A DNA stretch of 64,000 nt from Aureispira sp. CCB-E. Lineage in GTDB: Bacteria; Bacteroidota; Bacteroidia; Chitinophagales; Saprospiraceae. Below, piece by piece: positions 44,604-53,496 of the stretch (position 1 is the stretch's first letter; every line of letters begins with the position of its first letter). The stretch is from assembly GCF_031326345.1 (NCBI RefSeq), contig NZ_CP133671.1:5332001-5396000 (forward strand), read 5' to 3'. The position numbers were made by a program, and so were the translations under genes. The notes under the pieces were generated by a model. That model did not search any database and was not told where the DNA came from. It saw only the letters and a program-made list of their open reading frames with translations.

Positions 44604-46457
44604 TTGAATCTTGAATTTTTAATTGCCAAACGAGTTGGAACTGCAACAAAAAAATCTTTTTCTAGAGCAATTTTGCGCCTAGCAGTTGTTGCTATTGCCT
44701 TAAGCATGGTTGTCATGATTTTGGCAACAGCTATTGTTTCAGGTTTTAAAAATACAATTAGTGAAAAAATATTTGGCTTTTGGGGGCACATTCACATTAC
44801 TAGTAGTTACTCTCCTTCTAGCTATTCGTTTGAAAGCAGCCCTATTAATCAAAATCAAGATTTCTACCCTAGTGTCGATACAATCAGAAAGGTATTGCAC
44901 AAAGTACCTGAAACAGATATTATAAACTCAATTGGCTTAAACAGCTACAACCCTAACCTTTACATTGGGTTATCACTCATGCTACTGGCATTGCTTTTTT
45001 CTTTTGCGCCCCAATTCTTAAAAAAGCGAATCCGCCTAAGTTATCGTTTATTTGTAGCTTTTCTGCTAACACTTGCCAGCATAGCCTTGCTGGTTACGCA
45101 AGAGTATCAAATCGTCCAAAAAGATGTCATTCACGAAACAGAAGGTGGTATTCGACACATCCAACTGTATATTCATAAAGAAGGCATTATCAAAACAAAA
45201 GACCAAATTGAGGGTATTGTTTTACGAGGAGTCGGAGCCGACTATGATTGGGATTTTTTAAAACAATACATCAAAGAAGGAGATATTTTAGACACCCAGT
45301 CAGAAGATGCTAGCAATGGCATTCTCATTTCTGAAACAACTGCTAATCGTCTAAAATTAAACTTGGGCGATAAGTTTTTGATTTATTTTGTTCAAGAAGG
45401 TAATTCCCTTGGGCGAAAGTTTACAGTGGTGGGCATCTACAAAACTGGATTGGAAGAATACGACCGCCGCTTTGCATTGGTTGATGTTCGAAAATTACAA
45501 CAACTCAACAACTGGCGACCTTTCCGAAGTTATCCTGTTGAATTAAATTTAGATGAGGAACAGTTTATTCTAAAAGGCTTAACGGCTGGAACTGCCCCAA
45601 CTGATTTAGGGTGGAAGTATGTCCAAGAGCACTGGAATAAAGGCAATCAATTGAACTTTGAAGATCCTAATTTTATGGGAGCTGTTATTCCTCATGAAGT
45701 TGCTCGACTCAAAGGAATTGATGTGGGAGATTCCTTGAAGCTAAAATATACCGATACAGGAGGTGACACGCACATGTTCAACTATACAGTCAGTGGTATT
45801 TATCAGGGTCCCGAAGATGCTAGAGTGCAAAAAACTGTTTTTGTCAATTGGCAATCTATCAACAACTTGAACCAAGTACTCCCTGCACAAGTTTCTGGAT
45901 TCGAAATCTTTGTAGACAACATTAAAGATTTGGATGCACTCGGCGATTATACCAATTACGTTGTACTTATGGGCGCAGATCAATACGCCAATACCATCAA
46001 GGAAATTCAACCCAATATCTTTGACTGGCTAAGTTTGACCGATATGAACGAGCGAATCATCCTATTATTGATGATCTTGGTTTCAATTATTAATATGACA
46101 ACCTCTTTAATGATTCTTATTTTAGAACGAACCAATATGATTGGTATTTTAAAGGCATTGGGAACTCCTAATTGGTCTATCCGAAAAGTTTTTCTTTACA
46201 ATGCAGCTTACATCATCGGCTATGGTTTATTTTGGGGGAATCTTATTGGTATTGGGCTTTGTTTACTGCAAATGCAATTTGGCATCATGACACTTCCCGA
46301 AGATTTGTACTATGTATCGGTTGTCCCTATTGAATTTAATTGGCTAACTATTTTAGCTTTAAATATTGGCACCATGTTAATTACATTGGCAGTACTCATT
46401 ATTCCATCTTGGTTGGTTTCTAAAATTGATCCTGTAAAAGCCATTCGATTTAGCTAA
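44604..46457 (+). CDS. LolC/E-type ABC permease (FtsX family) with extra two-helix insertion
   Basis: 617 residues. The start is TTG at 44604: an in-frame stop at 44583 leaves only six codons before it, and no ATG gives the conserved FLIAKRVGTATKKSFSRAIL opening. Helix 1 (about 26-46) is followed by a MacB-like extracytoplasmic domain, then three C-terminal helices (NERIILLLMILVSIINMTTS; YNAAYIIGYGLFWGNLIGIG; LTILALNIGTMLITLAVLII). Residues about 102-183 are an insertion with two more helices (YIGLSLMLLALLFSFAP and LFVAFLLTLASIALLV), after which the family sequence resumes at RHIQLYIHKEGIIKTKDQIE. LolC/E proteins move lipoproteins to the LolA carrier with a LolD ATPase; no ATPase gene is adjacent. 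Confidence 0.85.
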   Translation: MNLEFLIAKRVGTATKKSFSRAILRLAVVAIALSMVVMILATAIVSGFKNTISEKIFGFWGHIHITSSYSPSSYSFESSPINQNQDFYPSVDTIRKVLHKVPETDIINSIGLNSYNPNLYIGLSLMLLALLFSFAPQFLKKRIRLSYRLFVAFLLTLASIALLVTQEYQIVQKDVIHETEGGIRHIQLYIHKEGIIKTKDQIEGIVLRGVGADYDWDFLKQYIKEGDILDTQSEDASNGILISETTANRLKLNLGDKFLIYFVQEGNSLGRKFTVVGIYKTGLEEYDRRFALVDVRKLQQLNNWRPFRSYPVELNLDEEQFILKGLTAGTAPTDLGWKYVQEHWNKGNQLNFEDPNFMGAVIPHEVARLKGIDVGDSLKLKYTDTGGDTHMFNYTVSGIYQGPEDARVQKTVFVNWQSINNLNQVLPAQVSGFEIFVDNIKDLDALGDYTNYVVLMGADQYANTIKEIQPNIFDWLSLTDMNERIILLLMILVSIINMTTSLMILILERTNMIGILKALGTPNWSIRKVFLYNAAYIIGYGLFWGNLIGIGLCLLQMQFGIMTLPEDLYYVSVVPIEFNWLTILALNIGTMLITLAVLIIPSWLVSKIDPVKAIRFS

Positions 46458-46467
46458 AGTCTACAAC

Positions 46468-46525
46468 TATTAGTACTTCGTGGATTTTTTTTGCAAAAAA
46501 CTAAAACATCCACAAAGTAATGCAA
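46468..46525. repeat. Short copy of the dispersed repeat (hairpin form)
   Basis: AGTACTTCGTGGATTTTTTT on the left and the matching ATCCACAAAGTA on the right form a hairpin. Read in reverse, the right end of the copy at 18855-19022 aligns with this unit, including the A/T-rich core. Confidence 0.7.
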
Positions 46526-46647
46526 CTATCACAATCCATTTCACTTATATTTTTTAGAATACGCAGACGTGTTCAAAATCTAAAAAATTCTTTGGTCTAT
46601 TCTGTCTAGAAAATTCTTCTAAGACAGACTTTTCTAATTGGCGTACA

Positions 46648-46674
46648 CCTTATTCCCAATAAGGCTCCTTTTTT
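46648..46674 (+). terminator. Compact hairpin followed by T6
   Basis: A perfect 7-bp stem (CCTTATT/AATAAGG) with a CCC loop and CTCCTTTTTT downstream. It lies 190 bases after the permease stop, so it may end a long 3' leader or a separate small transcript. Confidence 0.6.
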
Positions 46675-47049
46675 CCCTACAGTGTTAAAGCATTGTCCCC
46701 ATATCAATCATAATTTTGTTTTTCTATCTCCTTAGTGCAAAAAAAGTGAGTTGGACTAAAAAAAGCAGAAACGATTAAATATCAAATATTTAAAAAAATA
46801 AAATTTTATAAAAGCCTACATATAGCCCCTTTTTTAGGACAATATAAAATTAATTTATCCTCTATTATTCTCTTCGAGGACTCATATTTGCAATCCCTTT
46901 CCACGTCAATTAAAAATTCAATAAGTTGTCTTGTTAAGCACAAGTCGATGTATTCCCTCGCCTCTTTTAAAACCGAACAGATGAACACATCACTTGCTCT
47001 ATCAGACTTCTTTTTTATCAAACCACAGTCCACTAAAGTTATCTGTCAA

Positions 47050-47080
47050 CTGACAGTAGATGAACTTGCATTTATCTTTG
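47050..47080 (+). promoter_or_regulatory. Promoter CTG-N20-TATCTTTG of the large secreted protein
   Basis: A perfect -7 TATCTTTG at 47073-47080 with CTG (one mismatch to TTG) 20 bases upstream at 47050-47052. CTGTC-AACT-GACAG, a small palindrome, overlaps the -33 side. The start codon is 20 bases downstream. Confidence 0.7.
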
Positions 47081-47100
47081 GGCTAACTAATTAAAATACT

Positions 47101-50100
47101 ATGAAAACAAATTATTGTTTACGCTTTCAAAAACTATTATTCCTTTGTTTGTTCCTTCTTACGATGGGACAAATTGCCCAAGCAACTCATGCTGTTGGAG
47201 CCGACTTAACGTATACTTGTGTTGGCAACAATACTTACGAAATAACCTTAAGGTTTTATAGAGACTGCGGAGGCGTTGCAGCTCCAAGCAGTCCATCAGT
47301 TACTATAGCTGGCAATTCAGGATGTTCATCTGTTAGTTCATCTCTAACGCTTTCCTCTGTCAGTTCACAAGAAGTTTCACAAGTTTGCGCTGGCACACAA
47401 ACCACCTGCGCAGGAGGTTCCGTCCAAGGGACTCAGGAGTTTATCTATCAAGGTCAAATTCAACTACCAACAGGTTGTGATAGCTATACAATTAGCTTTA
47501 CAGAATGCAACCGAAACTCAAGTATTACCAATCTAAATGCTAATAATGCTTGTATTTATATAGAAACGGTCATCAATACCGCTTTGGCTCCTTGTAATAA
47601 CTCTCCACAATTTAATAATTTACCTGTACTCTATAGCTGTCAAGGTCAAATTAGCCAGTTTAACCACGGTTTTTTTGATCAAGATGGCGATTCTTTAGTA
47701 TTTTCTTTAATCAATCCCAAAACAACAAATGGAGCAAACATTTCATTTGTGAGTGGTCTAAGTGCTACTACTCCATTGCGCTTGCAATCGGGAACTACCT
47801 TTCAGTTTAATAGTACTAATGGGCAAATGACCTTTACTCCACAAGCCAATTTAGGTCAAGTAGCTGTTATTTCAGTAAGAATTGATGAGTATAGAAATGG
47901 GCTTAAAATTGGTTCTCTAATTCGAGATTTACAAATGATTATTTCTGCCAATTGCTCTAGTTTACCTCCTGTTTCTGGCGCTATTACTCCAAGTTCTGGA
48001 ACCGTTACAGGCAACTTAATTGCATCTTGTGGAGGAGCACCTTTAGTCATTGACTTTAGCGTATCTGATCCAGATGCCAACGATATTCTTACAGCCACGA
48101 GCGACATTAGTTCTGTAATCAATGGAGCAACAACTTCTGTAACAGGCACCAACCCTATTACCATCCAACTAATTATACCAACCGCTTCCATCCCTTCAGG
48201 GAATTATCCATTTACCATTACAGTAAATGATGGTGCTTGTCCTACTCCTAATGTTCAAATTATTGGTTATAATCTGCAAATTACCAATCCCTCTCCTACG
48301 GTTACCATCAATGCTAGTGCTACGACAATTTGTTCTAGCGAATCGGTTACATTAACTGCCAATGGGGCAAGTACTTATTCTTGGAATAATAACATAAACA
48401 ACGGCGTTCCCTTTTCTCCCACCAACAGTGGAACCTACACTGTCATCGGAACAGCCAGCAATGGATGTACAGATACCGCTGACATTAATATTACCGTTAA
48501 TCCAAGCCCTACGGTTAGCATCAATGCGACAGCAACTACACTCTGCCAAGGAGATTCTGTCACGCTTTCTGGCACGGGTGCCATCAGTTACAGTTGGAAC
48601 AATAATATTTCTGACGGCGTTGCCTTTTCGCCTAGTGCAACTGATAATTATAGCGTTACAGGTACTGCTAGTAATGGGTGCACCAATACGAGCCAATTAA
48701 CAGTCGTTGTCAATCCATTACCAACAGTAGTTGCCAATGCCTCCTCTACCGTTATCTGTCAAGGAGAAGCATTAACCTTAACAGGCTCTGGTGCCGCTAA
48801 CTATGTTTGGGACAATGGTGTTGTTGATGGGGTTTCTTTTACTCCTACTAGTAATGCCACTTATTCTGTAACAGGAACCGATAATAATGGTTGTGCTAAT
48901 ACAGATCAGGTAACTGTTAATTTTGTCAACACTGCTCCACCCGTTGCCACCAATAGCGCCAACTCCAATCAAATCTGTCAAGGAACCAATACCCTTCTTA
49001 CAGGAACGGTGAATAGTGCCAATGGAGAAACAATTGCTTGGTATTACAACAATACACTAATACCTGGAGCTAATAGCAGTACCTATACAGCTCATCAAGC
49101 AGGCGACTATTATAACGTGGTTACCAATACTGATGGTTGTACTACGCAATCATCAACAGAAAGCATTACTTTCTTCCCTCAAGAGCAAGCTATTTTTGCT
49201 ACTTCTGCCGCTAATTTCTGTGGGGGAACGGGTACCATTACCTTAACTGCCAATACTATTGCTGGTGGCAGTTATACTTGGCTTAATAACAACAGCCCTA
49301 TTTCGGGACAAACGCAAGCTACTTTAGACATTACAACTGTTGGTAATTATCAATTGGTTATCACTAGTTCAAATGGATGCTTAGATACTTCAGCCGTATT
49401 TTCGCCAATCAACGCTGCTTATCCACAAATCAATCTTACAGCCCCTAGTAATAGTTATTGTGCTGGTTCTAACTTAACACTAAACGCTAACTTAGATCCA
49501 GGAGCGACCTATACTTGGATATTAGATGGTAATAATATTACTACTCCAACGCTAGAAGACAATACAATTAGCATTAACAATAGTGGTATTTATACTGTTG
49601 AAGTAACGAATGCTTTGGGCTGTACCGCAACGTCTAATGCCTTAACCATTACAGAAGCACCGCTGCCGACTGCAACAATCAACGCTGCATCTACTAGCTT
49701 CTGCGTCGGAGGTTCTACAGAAATTTCTGCCAACTACATTGCAGGAGCTACGTACGAATGGTTTTTAAATGGCAACTCTCTAGGCGCAGCTACAATTGGA
49801 GACACGACATGGACTGCTAGCAGCTCTGGTAATTATACCCTTGAAATCAACGATGGCTGCATCAATACATCAAATGCGATCAACCTAACTAGTGTTGCTG
49901 TACCTGCTGCGGCTGGTACGATATCAGGATATAGTAACTTGTGTTTTGGAGAAAGTGAAACGTATTCTATTAACAATGTAAATGGTGCCACTTATTACGT
50001 ATGGACCATTAGCCCTGCTGGTGCTGCAACAATTAGTCAAGGTCAAGGTACCAATACCATTACTCTCAACAGTACCCATGTTGATTTTCAACTTACCGTA

Positions 50101-50721
50101 GTTCCTACGAACTATTGTGGTGCGGGTACAGCTTCTAATAAAAACATTGATTTAAGCAATGGCTTTGGTTGTCCTGATGTTGCTTTCGCTGCCGATGTAA
50201 CCAATCCTTGTGAAGGCGATCCTGTTGTGTTCACCAATCACAGTAGTTCCAATTTAGGTTTTGGCTTGAGTCCATTTTGGGACTTTGGAGCAGGAGCATC
50301 TCCTGCAACAGCAACTGGTAATGGTCCTCATTCGGTTACTTATGCTACCCCTGGTCTAAAAACCGTTACCTTAGAATATAGAGATCAATTTGGGTTTGCC
50401 TTTGATAGCAAGACTAGCGTTGACTACATCAATGTAACCGCCTTCTCTTCTTGTGGCGTTGCTGTTTCTAACATTCAAAATAAAGCCAATATTTCTGTTT
50501 ATCCTAATCCAACAACAGGAAATGTATCTTTAGATTTGGGGCACATTCCAACGGAAGCAACCATTCAAATTACAAGTGTTCATGGGCAAATATTGCACAC
50601 TTTAAAGGTAACACAACAACAATACTTAGATTTATCTTTGGAGGGATACCCTTCTGGTTTGTATTTGGTTTCTATTAAGATGGATGCTTCTACAGCCATA
50701 TTAAAGGTAATAAAAGAGTAA
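47101..50721 (+). CDS. Large secreted Ig/PKD-like repeat protein with T9SS sorting domain
   Basis: 1206 residues. After a signal peptide, THAVGADLTYTCVGNNTYEI is the start of a domain common in Bacteroidota surface proteins. Three Ig-like repeats of 71 residues follow at 48298, 48511 and 48724 (e.g. TLCQGDSVTLSGTGAISYSW). Then come several diverged Ig-like units and a PKD-like module (FWDFGAGASPATA). The last 80 residues are a type IX secretion sorting domain (ISVYPNPTTGNVSLDL...GLYLVSIKM). It is therefore exported by T9SS and attached to or released from the cell surface, probably as an adhesin or mat protein. Cysteines in each repeat suggest disulfides. Confidence 0.92.
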   Translation: MKTNYCLRFQKLLFLCLFLLTMGQIAQATHAVGADLTYTCVGNNTYEITLRFYRDCGGVAAPSSPSVTIAGNSGCSSVSSSLTLSSVSSQEVSQVCAGTQTTCAGGSVQGTQEFIYQGQIQLPTGCDSYTISFTECNRNSSITNLNANNACIYIETVINTALAPCNNSPQFNNLPVLYSCQGQISQFNHGFFDQDGDSLVFSLINPKTTNGANISFVSGLSATTPLRLQSGTTFQFNSTNGQMTFTPQANLGQVAVISVRIDEYRNGLKIGSLIRDLQMIISANCSSLPPVSGAITPSSGTVTGNLIASCGGAPLVIDFSVSDPDANDILTATSDISSVINGATTSVTGTNPITIQLIIPTASIPSGNYPFTITVNDGACPTPNVQIIGYNLQITNPSPTVTINASATTICSSESVTLTANGASTYSWNNNINNGVPFSPTNSGTYTVIGTASNGCTDTADINITVNPSPTVSINATATTLCQGDSVTLSGTGAISYSWNNNISDGVAFSPSATDNYSVTGTASNGCTNTSQLTVVVNPLPTVVANASSTVICQGEALTLTGSGAANYVWDNGVVDGVSFTPTSNATYSVTGTDNNGCANTDQVTVNFVNTAPPVATNSANSNQICQGTNTLLTGTVNSANGETIAWYYNNTLIPGANSSTYTAHQAGDYYNVVTNTDGCTTQSSTESITFFPQEQAIFATSAANFCGGTGTITLTANTIAGGSYTWLNNNSPISGQTQATLDITTVGNYQLVITSSNGCLDTSAVFSPINAAYPQINLTAPSNSYCAGSNLTLNANLDPGATYTWILDGNNITTPTLEDNTISINNSGIYTVEVTNALGCTATSNALTITEAPLPTATINAASTSFCVGGSTEISANYIAGATYEWFLNGNSLGAATIGDTTWTASSSGNYTLEINDGCINTSNAINLTSVAVPAAAGTISGYSNLCFGESETYSINNVNGATYYVWTISPAGAATISQGQGTNTITLNSTHVDFQLTVVPTNYCGAGTASNKNIDLSNGFGCPDVAFAADVTNPCEGDPVVFTNHSSSNLGFGLSPFWDFGAGASPATATGNGPHSVTYATPGLKTVTLEYRDQFGFAFDSKTSVDYINVTAFSSCGVAVSNIQNKANISVYPNPTTGNVSLDLGHIPTEATIQITSVHGQILHTLKVTQQQYLDLSLEGYPSGLYLVSIKMDASTAILKVIKE

Positions 50722-50724
50722 TGT

Positions 50725-50785
50725 CTTGTCACAATAGTTAGCGACATAGCTACTATGTGCTTGTTAAAACACCAACTATTGTTAA
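50725..50785. repeat. Repeat-family fragment with 9-bp inverted repeat
   Basis: ACAATAGTT (50731-50739) and AACTATTGT (50774-50782) form an inverted pair. The left part CTTGTCACAATAGTT recurs at 12044, and TAGTTAGCGACATAGCTAC resembles the 60479 element. Confidence 0.5.
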
Positions 50786-50795
50786 ACTCTTACGG

Positions 50796-50828
50796 CAGCT
50801 TGCTACACGATGGCAAGCTGTCTTTTTT
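50796..50828 (+). terminator. Terminator of the large secreted protein gene
   Basis: CAGCTTGC (50796-50803) pairs with GCAAGCTG (50813-50820), followed by TC and T7, 75 bases after the stop codon. Confidence 0.75.
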
Positions 50829-51011
50829 TGTCTCTAATCCATGCTTATTTTCCATAGAATGATAGCTTCCCCGACTTTATTCCAAGACAATTTTGCAAGC
50901 TTTCTAAAATTGTTGTATGTTGTTTTTTGTTATAGCAATATCAAGTTTACCATTTCATAAAAAGGACACTGTTTAGCAAATCACGGGTCATTATAAACAC
51001 ACTAACAAATC

Positions 51012-53228
51012 GTGCATTCAAAAACACAACTCATACAATACTTCAGGCAGTTCCCTAACACCCAACTAGTTGGGCATTTTTTAAAATTGCTACGATTTGC
51101 CTTTGAACAGCTTCAGATCAAGGAAGATGCCTCTAATTTATTGTGTTCTATTCACAGTGACAATACTGCGCTTTATGTACAACTCAACAACTGCCCTATT
51201 CTTATTCACAAAGTAAGAGATAGAAAACACTACATAGAACTGCTTTGTCTAGCCAAAGATCAAGACTCTTTACCCAATAGCCAAAATTTTCAAGCTAGCA
51301 AACAGAAAATTGATAAAATGCGTACGGGAATGGCTCGTTTTCAGTTATCCAAACCTGTTTTGACCAATCAAGTAATTATTGCAATTTGGTTACAAGCACT
51401 TCAGCTTTTGGCGCAGCAACCTCGCAAAAAAACAACGCATCAAAAGTCTAATAATCTATGGATTTATCGAGCTGCTATGAATATGTTTGTTTACAATGAG
51501 CTACTTAAAGATGTAGACAATAAGGATAAGTACTTGACCATTCTTCCCAAGGCCATTCAACAGTTGCTAAAAGAAGATTTGGATATTATAAAGGTCCAAC
51601 AAGCTAATGTTTTTTGGTTTCAGAAAGCTCAAGAAGTTTTAAAAGCATTCCAAGATATTGAATTATCGCCCAGTATTTACCAACAATTTTTAGAAGACTA
51701 TCAACTATTTGAAGGACGTTACGACAGCTTTGTTCAATCTGTTCAAAATAAAAAGCCTTATGCTGATTTTGCTTTATTAATAGGAAAACTAATTGCTTAT
51801 ATAGATGAAAAAGCAGCGGCCAAACAAGAGTGGAATGATTATTCAGACAAACGCTGTGTTGCCTATACTGGTATTCGACAAAACTTGTGGATTCAACAAT
51901 TAACACAATACAAACAGGCTGGCAATGACTTAGATGCGATTCGCACTACAAATATCAAAGACGCCTTACTCTACTTAATTCATCCAGAGGAGCATACGCC
52001 TATTCTGTCGACTAAAAATCAACGCCAAATTGCCAACCACTTATTAGATAGTACTTATCAAGCCGATTTATTTACCTTGCAACTGGTCAGCTATTTTAAC
52101 AAGTTTGATTTATCGGCAACAAGCTTCAGTAATTATACCTATCTAATCAAACTATTGTTGTATGCTCCTAGCATACAAAATTTGTGGAAATACACCGATG
52201 AGGATATTTATTATGATGAAATCACGCACCAACAAGTTACAGAGCCAAGTAATGGTTATAAAATAGCGGCTAATACTAAATTTCCTCTCAATCAAATCCT
52301 CTATGGTCCACCAGGTACGGGAAAAACGTTTGAAAGTATTCGCAGAGCCATTGCGATTGTCGAAAATAAGTCGTGGACACTGGTGCAACAGATGGATGCC
52401 AACACCATTCAAAAACGCTTTGATGCTTACGTAAGTAATGGGCAAGTTGTTTTTACTACTTTTCATCAAGCGATGTCGTATGAGGACTTTGTCGAGGGTA
52501 TCAAGCCTGTTGTTGTTGACAATCAAGTCCATTACAATCTACAAAATGGTATTCTTAAAAACCTTTGCCACCATGCGTTACAAGATCCAGACAAAACCTT
52601 TGTACTAATTATAGATGAGCTAAACCGAGGAAACGTTGCCAATATTTTTGGGGAATTGATTACCTTATTGGAAGAAGACAAACGCCTTCAAATGCTCAAT
52701 GCCTTAAAAGTACAACTTCCCTACTCCAAAACGCTTTTTTCATTGCCCCCTAATTTATATTTGATTGCTACAATGAATACAACCGATCGAAGTATTGAGC
52801 AGTTGGATATGGCCTTGCGGCGCCGATTTTCTTTTATAGAAATGTTGCCTGATTCTATCTTATTGAGTGAAAATATTGAAGGCGTAAACCTTCGACTGAT
52901 GCACCAAAAGATAAATGAACGCATTGGTATTTTGCTAGACGATCATCACTTAATTGGGCATTCTTATTTCATGAATATCAGTAGTCTCAATGAGTTGCAA
53001 GAAATTTTTAAAACACAAATTATTCCTCTTTTGTTAGAATACTTTTATGGTGATTTTGGTAAAATTGGCTTGGTACTCGGCAAAGATTTTTTGGATCTAA
53101 AAAAAATAGAATACAATCGTTTTGCTAATTTTGATTACGAGGGCTTAGACCGTGCTTGGGACAAACCAATGTACAGCATAAAAGACTTCCCATTACCCAA
53201 AGATGCTTATCAAAATATTTATCAATAA
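51012..53228 (+). CDS. mcrB: McrB-type AAA GTPase of a McrBC restriction system
   Basis: 738 residues. The start is GTG at 51012 (MHSKTQLIQYF); no nearby ATG exists. The first 420 residues, the presumed DNA-recognition part, are unfamiliar. The C-terminal part is an AAA+ domain: ILYGPPGTGKTFESI (Walker A, K438), LIIDELNRGNVANIFGELI (Walker B, D535), and ATMNTTDRSIEQLDMALRRR. The NTTD at 589-592 corresponds to the NTAD GTP-specificity motif of McrB. McrB recruits McrC to cut DNA with methylated or other modified cytosine. Its partner, normally the next gene, is 4.7 kb away at 57932. Confidence 0.92.
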   Translation: MHSKTQLIQYFRQFPNTQLVGHFLKLLRFAFEQLQIKEDASNLLCSIHSDNTALYVQLNNCPILIHKVRDRKHYIELLCLAKDQDSLPNSQNFQASKQKIDKMRTGMARFQLSKPVLTNQVIIAIWLQALQLLAQQPRKKTTHQKSNNLWIYRAAMNMFVYNELLKDVDNKDKYLTILPKAIQQLLKEDLDIIKVQQANVFWFQKAQEVLKAFQDIELSPSIYQQFLEDYQLFEGRYDSFVQSVQNKKPYADFALLIGKLIAYIDEKAAAKQEWNDYSDKRCVAYTGIRQNLWIQQLTQYKQAGNDLDAIRTTNIKDALLYLIHPEEHTPILSTKNQRQIANHLLDSTYQADLFTLQLVSYFNKFDLSATSFSNYTYLIKLLLYAPSIQNLWKYTDEDIYYDEITHQQVTEPSNGYKIAANTKFPLNQILYGPPGTGKTFESIRRAIAIVENKSWTLVQQMDANTIQKRFDAYVSNGQVVFTTFHQAMSYEDFVEGIKPVVVDNQVHYNLQNGILKNLCHHALQDPDKTFVLIIDELNRGNVANIFGELITLLEEDKRLQMLNALKVQLPYSKTLFSLPPNLYLIATMNTTDRSIEQLDMALRRRFSFIEMLPDSILLSENIEGVNLRLMHQKINERIGILLDDHHLIGHSYFMNISSLNELQEIFKTQIIPLLLEYFYGDFGKIGLVLGKDFLDLKKIEYNRFANFDYEGLDRAWDKPMYSIKDFPLPKDAYQNIYQ

Positions 53229-53415
53229 TTTGTTGTACTTTCTTGGTCATGTCGTTATATATATTTAACTTGCAGTAGTTAAATAAATATACTCTTCAAA
53301 AAGGTGATTTAATTATTAAATTTAAAGGGTCATTTATTCAATAATACTATCACTATCTATCTATCAACAACCCGAGGATATTAAGATTTAACAATTCCCA
53401 CCAAATCACCAAAGG

Positions 53416-53448
53416 AACATCAAGCCATTCCCGCTTGGTGTTTTTTTT
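53416..53448 (+). terminator. Terminator downstream of mcrB
   Basis: AACATCAAGC (53416-53425) pairs with GCTTGGTGTT (53433-53442) with one G.T, and the T run extends to 53448. It separates mcrB from the next gene. Confidence 0.75.
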
Positions 53449-53496
53449 GCTCTGTGGCAATCTATAATATCTATCACAAAAAATTTAAAACCATTA

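Larger units (their letters stand above)
46458..47100. other. 643-base intergenic region with repeat fragment and hairpins
   Basis: No gene is supported. TACTTCGTGG (46474-46483) and CCACAAAGTA (46510-46519) form a repeat-family hairpin. A bulged stem pairs TCTGTCT (46601) with AGACAGA (46622). CCTTATT-CCC-AATAAGG (46648-46664) is followed by CTCC and T6, a compact terminator. The stretch 46690-47040 shows only short unrelated frames. The right end carries the promoter of the next gene. Confidence 0.55.

Noticed and set aside
46806-47094. Short frames of 68 (+) and 75 (-) residues in the gap before the large secreted protein
   Set aside because: They overlap each other, show no recognisable domain and the plus-strand one runs through the promoter at 47050-47080.
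47856-48696. Minus-strand frames of 111 and 114 residues inside the large secreted protein
   Set aside because: They are shadows of the repeats in the coding strand and have no signal or domain features.
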